The notes under the pieces: generated by a model
What the model was told of the DNA's origin: nothing
Databases searched by the model: none
What the model saw: only the letters and a program-made list of their open reading frames with translations
Shown here: in pieces, positions 60,092-64,000 of the stretch
Layout: every line of letters begins with the position of its first letter
How positions within the stretch are numbered: the first letter of the stretch is position 1
From: Paenibacillus planticolens
Lineage (GTDB): Bacteria; Bacillota; Bacilli; Paenibacillales; NBRC-103111
NCBI RefSeq assembly: GCF_013141725.1
Contig: NZ_WHNZ01000022.1
Coordinates: 410,975-474,974, forward strand
Reading direction: 5' to 3'
Length of the DNA: 64,000 nucleotides
Translations under genes and position numbers: made by a program

Positions 60092-60805
60092 ATGAAAACT
60101 TTGAATCAATGGTATTTGCAGATTTTACTTGCTCTCCTTTCATTGTGCACGATCGGGATCTATTTGCTTTTCAAAAACCAAACGTATTATGAATTTCTGC
60201 TTTGGAATCTGTTCCTTGCGTGGATCCCTAATCTCTTCGCTTTGGGAGCTTATTTTTTACATCCGCTTAAACCCTTTGCTTCCAGAAAAATTCTCATTCT
60301 CGTATTAGGATTAGCGTGGCTGCTGTTCCTCCCGAATGCTCCGTATATCGTCACCGATTTCATTCATTTAACGATTCTAAAAAACTCCTATATGCCTAAA
60401 AAAACATGGAGCATTAATTATTGGTATGATCTTTTCACTATTTTTTTATTTGCTTGGAACGGATTATTGTTGGGGTGCAGCTCCATGTATATGATTCATG
60501 TAATCGCGATGAAAAGCTGGGGCCGCGTCCTCTCGTGGCTGCTCATCATCGCTACCTCGCTGCTGAGCGGGTACGGCATTCTTTTGGGAAGAGAATACCG
60601 GTTGAATAGCTGGGATGCGCTGATGAACATGAAAATCGTGAGTATTCTGCAACGGAGTTTGCACAAAGATGCTTTTATTTTCTGCTTGCTGGTTGGTTTT
60701 GTAATCCTTACGGTTTACGCAACTTTCTATATACTTATCAACGGTGTAGGCAGCTCGAAGCTTGCAGAGGAAAAAATAAACGCCTCCAGCCCATCATCAC
60801 GATGA
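60092..60805 (+). CDS. DUF1361 membrane protein
   Basis: 237 residues with about six to seven membrane segments. The family motif LLFLPNAPYIVTDFIHL is present, as are WIPNLFALGAYF and GYGILLGREYRLNSWD. Its function is not established. GGAG lies upstream. Convergent with aspA, sharing a bidirectional terminator. Confidence 0.9.
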   Translation: MKTLNQWYLQILLALLSLCTIGIYLLFKNQTYYEFLLWNLFLAWIPNLFALGAYFLHPLKPFASRKILILVLGLAWLLFLPNAPYIVTDFIHLTILKNSYMPKKTWSINYWYDLFTIFLFAWNGLLLGCSSMYMIHVIAMKSWGRVLSWLLIIATSLLSGYGILLGREYRLNSWDALMNMKIVSILQRSLHKDAFIFCLLVGFVILTVYATFYILINGVGSSKLAEEKINASSPSSR

Positions 60806-60824
60806 GCCGAGGCGTTCGTTTATT
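60774..60824. terminator. bidirectional terminator between DUF1361 gene and aspA
   Basis: AATAAACGCCTC and GAGGCGTT...GTTTATT arms with A and T tracts on each side; the left arm overlaps the 3' end of the DUF1361 gene. Confidence 0.8.
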
Positions 60825-60834
60825 CAGCCCTGTC

Positions 60835-62253
60835 CTAATCGGCAGGCTGCAGCAATCTTTCGCCGGCGATACCCGGCGTCGTCATTTGAATCGGATTGAG
60901 GATTTCTTCAATCTCCTCCGTGGTCAGCAGTCCGCGCTCCAGGATCAGCTCCTTTAGCGTCATGCCAGTGCGCACGGCCTCTTTCACCAGCTGCGCGGCA
61001 ACCTCATAGCCAAGATGCGGGTTCAAGGCCGTTACGATGCCGAAGCTTTGCTCGACGAAGGTGCGGCACCGCTCGCGGTCAGCCTCTAAGCCCTCAATCG
61101 CAAAGCGTTCGAATACATCCGCCGCGTTGCGCAAAATTTTCAGCGATTGCAGCAAGTTAAACGCAAGAACCGGCCCCATGACGTTCAGCTCGAATTGGCC
61201 TGCTTCACATGCCAGGCAAATCGTATGGTCGTTCCCAATAACTTGGAATGCTACTTGGTTTACAACTTCCGGCATGACGGGGTTCACTTTGCCCGGCATG
61301 ATGGACGATCCCGGCTGTCTCGGAGGCAGCTTTAGCTCCCCTAAACCGGCGCGCGGACCGGAAGCCATGAGGCGGATGTCGTTGCATATTTTGGAAAGAT
61401 TCACTGCACAAACTTTCAATGAAGCGGAAAGCTCTGTGTATGCATCCATGTTTTGAGTGCCATCGACCAAATGCTCGGCATTTTCAACCGGAATTCCGCA
61501 CTGCCCTTTTAGATGGAACATCACGCGGTCTACGTACTCTGGCTTCGCATTCAGCCCCGTTCCTACAGCAGTCGCCCCCATGTTGACGGTCAAAAGACCG
61601 ACGGAAGCTTGGCGAATCCGGTTGATATCTCGCTGCAAGACACGTGCATAGGCACCGAATTCTTGCCCAAGGCGAATCGGAACTGCATCTTGAAGATGCG
61701 TTCTTCCCATTTTGATCACATCGTCAAATTCCGTTTCCTTCCGGGCAAAAGCGCTCTGCAGCGACGTCATCGTCTCAATCAATTGCGTGGATAACCGGTA
61801 CGCGGCAATTTTGATCGCCGTAGGAATAACGTCATTCGTCGATTGCGACATATTGACATGGTTGTTTGGATTACAGTGGAAATAACTGCCCTTCTCCTCG
61901 CCCATCAGCTCCAGTGCCCGATTGGCCAACACTTCGTTCATATTCATATTAATCGAAGTTCCCGCTCCGCCTTGGATGGAATCTACGATAAATTGATCAA
62001 CCAGCTTGCCGTCTCTTACTTCCTCGGCTGCTTTAACCAAATGCTCCCCGATTTTCTTAGGCAGCATGTGGGTTTCCATGTTCGCCAGAGCTGCGGCTCT
62101 CTTTACTTCTGCTAAAGCTGTTATAAGCTCTGCGTGAATTTTAACGCCTGTAATTGGAAAATTCTCAAGCGCACGCATCGTCTGAATGCCGTAATAGGCA
62201 TGGGCCGGAACTTGTTTTTCACCTAAAAAATCTTTTTCAATGCGAATACTCAT
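60835..62253 (-). CDS. aspA: aspartate ammonia-lyase (aspartase)
   Basis: 472 residues. Signature GSSIMPGKVNPVMPE, with SQSTNDVIPTA and MGRTHLQDAVP of the fumarase/aspartase superfamily; the N-terminal IRIEKDFLGEKQVPAHAYYGIQT block is typical of aspartase rather than fumarase C. It deaminates L-aspartate to fumarate. The ATG at 62253 is preferred over the GTG three codons upstream. Divergent from rocD. Confidence 0.95.
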   Translation of the reverse strand: MSIRIEKDFLGEKQVPAHAYYGIQTMRALENFPITGVKIHAELITALAEVKRAAALANMETHMLPKKIGEHLVKAAEEVRDGKLVDQFIVDSIQGGAGTSINMNMNEVLANRALELMGEEKGSYFHCNPNNHVNMSQSTNDVIPTAIKIAAYRLSTQLIETMTSLQSAFARKETEFDDVIKMGRTHLQDAVPIRLGQEFGAYARVLQRDINRIRQASVGLLTVNMGATAVGTGLNAKPEYVDRVMFHLKGQCGIPVENAEHLVDGTQNMDAYTELSASLKVCAVNLSKICNDIRLMASGPRAGLGELKLPPRQPGSSIMPGKVNPVMPEVVNQVAFQVIGNDHTICLACEAGQFELNVMGPVLAFNLLQSLKILRNAADVFERFAIEGLEADRERCRTFVEQSFGIVTALNPHLGYEVAAQLVKEAVRTGMTLKELILERGLLTTEEIEEILNPIQMTTPGIAGERLLQPAD

Positions 62254-62342
62254 CTTACACACCGTTCCTTTTTCTTTAAAGTAAATGCTCGTTGCGAAGT
62301 AGGTGTTCTAGTAGCATCCTTTATGGACAAATAATTATTGAC

Positions 62343-62359
62343 CACTGTAATGTACAGTG
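62343..62359. promoter_or_regulatory. palindromic operator-like site upstream of aspA
   Basis: CACTGTA (62343-62349), ATG, TACAGTG (62353-62359): perfect 7-bp arms 90 bases before the aspA start. Possibly the site of an AnsR-like or other dimeric regulator (inference). Confidence 0.5.
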
Positions 62360-62435
62360 TCTATCAGAACTATTCGCTCTTCCAGCAAAGAATCCTGCAA
62401 TATCTGACACGTTCTGTAATAAATTTATGTGACAA

Positions 62436-62449
62436 TGAAAGCATTTTCA
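62436..62449. promoter_or_regulatory. cre-like catabolite control site
   Basis: TGAAAGCATTTTCA differs at one core position (A for G) from the CcpA consensus TGAAANCGNTTNCA type and is itself palindromic. It could place aspA and/or rocD under CcpA. Confidence 0.45.
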
Positions 62450-62734
62450 GATTACGCATTGTTTTCGCAGCCTTCAAATAATATTTCCCATATTCGTCAA
62501 TACCATGATTGAACTTTGCACATTTCGAGAAAACTTGTATCAACGCTAACGCTCTTTACTTATATATGCCGGCAGCATGCCAAAAGCAAAGGACACTTCG
62601 CTCACACGCACAACAATTCGGAGCACATTCGCAACGTTCAGCGGGGAAGAATACAATGGATTACAAGCTCGCCATGTGTGACAATGAATTTATCACTGAC
62701 GTTTGGCCAGGTTGCACTCCAAGGAGGAATACTG

Positions 62735-63934
62735 ATGGATACAAAAAGTTCGTTGATCATCGAAAAAACCGAAAAATACGGAGCACACAATTATCACCCG
62801 CTGCCGATCGTGATTTCAAAAGCGGAAGGCGTTTGGGTCGAGGATCCGGCTGGCAACCGTTATATGGATATGCTGAGCGCTTACTCGGCTTTGAATCAGG
62901 GGCATCGTCACCCTCATATTTTGAAGGCTTTGCATGAACAAGCGGAGAAAGTCACTCTGACTTCCAGAGCTTTTCATAGCGAGACACTCGGGGCTTTTTA
63001 TGAAAAATTAGCGGCATACACAAATAAGCCGATGGTTTTGCCGATGAACACCGGAGCCGAAGCGGTCGAAACGGCGGTAAAAGCGGTTCGCCGCTGGGGC
63101 TACGACGTAAAAGGGATTCCGGCGGATCAAGCGGAAATTATCGTCTGCGAGGGGAATTTCCACGGACGCACGGTCACGGTCACTTCCTTCTCTTCGTCGC
63201 CGGAATATAAACGCGGCTTCGGCCCCTTCACCCCGGGCTTCCGCATCATCCCTTACGGGGATGCGGAAGCGCTTCGGGCGGCTATCGGGCCGAACACGGC
63301 CGGGTTTTTGTTCGAGCCGATTCAGGGCGAGGCCGGCATTGTCATTCCGCAGGACGGTTACCTGCGGGAATGCTATGAGCTATGCCAAGCGAATCGGGTG
63401 CTTTTCGTCGCGGACGAAATCCAAACGGGATTCGGCCGCACGGGCCGCCGCTTCGCTACGGACTGGGAAGGCGTCACGCCGGACCTGTACGTTATGGGCA
63501 AAGCGCTCGGCGGCGGGGTATTTCCGATCTCGGCTGTGGCCGGAGACCGGGAGGTGCTTGAGGTTTTCGAGCCCGGTTCACACGGCTCCACCTTCGGTGG
63601 GAACCCTCTCGGCTGCGCCGTCGCTATCGCGGCGCTGGAAGTTATCGAGAACGAGCGGCTCGCGGAGCGCTCGGATGAGCTTGGGGCGTATTTCCTGAAG
63701 CGGCTTCAGGAAATACAGTCCCCCAGCATCGCGGAAATCCGCGGGCGCGGGCTGTTCATTGGTATTGACCTTAAGGTTTCGGCTCGTCCGTTCTGCGAAC
63801 AGCTGAAGGAGAAGGGCTTATTGTGCAAAGAGACACATGAGCACATTATTCGGTTCGCTCCTCCGCTCACGATTACGAAAGAGGAGCTCGATTGGGCTTG
63901 GCAGCACGTGCATGATGTGCTGAGCGGGGTTTAG
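62735..63934 (+). CDS. rocD: ornithine aminotransferase
   Basis: 399 residues of class III PLP aminotransferases. Family blocks: [21 protein letters not shown] at the N-terminus of ornithine aminotransferases, [42 protein letters not shown], the PLP lysine in [13 protein letters not shown] and [11 protein letters not shown]. It transfers the delta-amino group of ornithine to 2-oxoglutarate, giving glutamate semialdehyde. With rocF it forms the arginine-to-glutamate route. Start set by AAGGAGG. Confidence 0.96.
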   Translation: MDTKSSLIIEKTEKYGAHNYHPLPIVISKAEGVWVEDPAGNRYMDMLSAYSALNQGHRHPHILKALHEQAEKVTLTSRAFHSETLGAFYEKLAAYTNKPMVLPMNTGAEAVETAVKAVRRWGYDVKGIPADQAEIIVCEGNFHGRTVTVTSFSSSPEYKRGFGPFTPGFRIIPYGDAEALRAAIGPNTAGFLFEPIQGEAGIVIPQDGYLRECYELCQANRVLFVADEIQTGFGRTGRRFATDWEGVTPDLYVMGKALGGGVFPISAVAGDREVLEVFEPGSHGSTFGGNPLGCAVAIAALEVIENERLAERSDELGAYFLKRLQEIQSPSIAEIRGRGLFIGIDLKVSARPFCEQLKEKGLLCKETHEHIIRFAPPLTITKEELDWAWQHVHDVLSGV

Positions 63935-64000
63935 GCGGCAAGGGTGCGCGGGAAAAAATCAGCCGTCTCCTGTTTTGGGAACCGCGTGGGTTAGCTACTT

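Larger units (their letters stand above)
62254..62734. other. 481-bp divergent control region between aspA and rocD
   Basis: Contains the 17-bp palindrome at 62343-62359 and a cre-like site at 62436-62449. The rocD frame is open from 62516, but the strong AAGGAGG at 62720-62726 fixes the start at 62735, so 62516-62734 is leader. No sigma-L type -24/-12 promoter was found. Confidence 0.6.

Noticed and set aside
62690..62720. Possible sigma-L (-24/-12) promoter TTGGCC...TTGCAC
   Set aside because: The GG to GC distance is seven bases, not ten, so it does not fit the sigma-54 consensus.
62509..62734. N-terminal extension of rocD and an overlapping 142-codon frame
   Set aside because: The strong AAGGAGG at 62720 fixes the rocD start at 62735; the upstream peptide matches no aminotransferase.

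Overview
The window reads as chromosome of an endospore-forming Bacillota, most likely Paenibacillus or a close relative (inference). The evidence is an alpha/beta small acid-soluble spore protein, the sporulation membrane protein YtaF beside polA-mutM-coaE, a sporulation-type hybrid histidine kinase, strong AAGGAGG-type ribosome binding sites with frequent GTG/TTG starts, and Bacillota-type rha, lut, pst and roc genes. I see no rRNA, tRNA, insertion sequence, prophage or CRISPR array. The window opens inside an ABC exporter gene on the minus strand and closes just after rocD.

Layout. 0-4 kb: an ABC half-exporter and a FusB-family EF-G-binding protein gene, each preceded by a short leader ORF that overlaps one arm of an RNA hairpin; a class I aldolase and a cupin. 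4-13.5 kb: UbiD-type decarboxylase, a LysR regulator divergent from an ankyrin protein and an amidohydrolase, a TerD-vWA protein, a NAD(P)-binding protein, and a MarR-MFS pair. 13.5-17.2 kb: htpG behind a CIRCE operator, a c-di-GMP-I riboswitch in front of a 62-residue unknown gene, nrdR and a spore protein gene. 17.2-22.8 kb: a minus-strand run polA-mutM-ytaF-coaE-lytic transglycosylase. 23-27.2 kb: a HAD protein, an EAL-CBS-GGDEF protein and a REC-PAS-histidine kinase. 27.3-31.7 kb: pstSCAB-phoU with a Pho box. 32-36 kb: a chemoreceptor and the motAB stator. 37.4-46.1 kb: rhaEW-rhaA-rhaB-rhaR followed by lutABC on one strand. 47-57.5 kb: a transporter/LysR pair, a YpsA-like protein, an esterase, a Gfo/Idh dehydrogenase, two AraC regulators, uxaC, a VanW protein and a PhyH-type dioxygenase. 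57.6-63.9 kb: aminopeptidase, arginase, DUF1361 protein, and aspartase divergent from ornithine aminotransferase.

How the genes work together. The rha operon converts L-rhamnose to dihydroxyacetone phosphate and L-lactaldehyde, then L-lactate; LutABC oxidises L-lactate to pyruvate. With uxaC, the esterase and the Gfo/Idh enzyme nearby, the block suits use of pectin or rhamnogalacturonan sugars (inference). rocF, rocD and aspA form an amino-acid catabolic group. The c-di-GMP riboswitch, an EAL protein with intact catalytic residues, a chemoreceptor and motAB suggest c-di-GMP and motility control in this neighbourhood.

The least explained structure is a set of four intergenic arrays (34.07-34.24, 37.19-37.37, 46.32-46.84 and 46.94-47.12 kb). 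Each has its own unit of about 14-22 bp, repeated at mostly 45-63 bp spacing, usually with a switch in orientation. The other strong leads are the two leader-peptide attenuators, the c-di-GMP riboswitch with its unknown target, and the CIRCE element on htpG.
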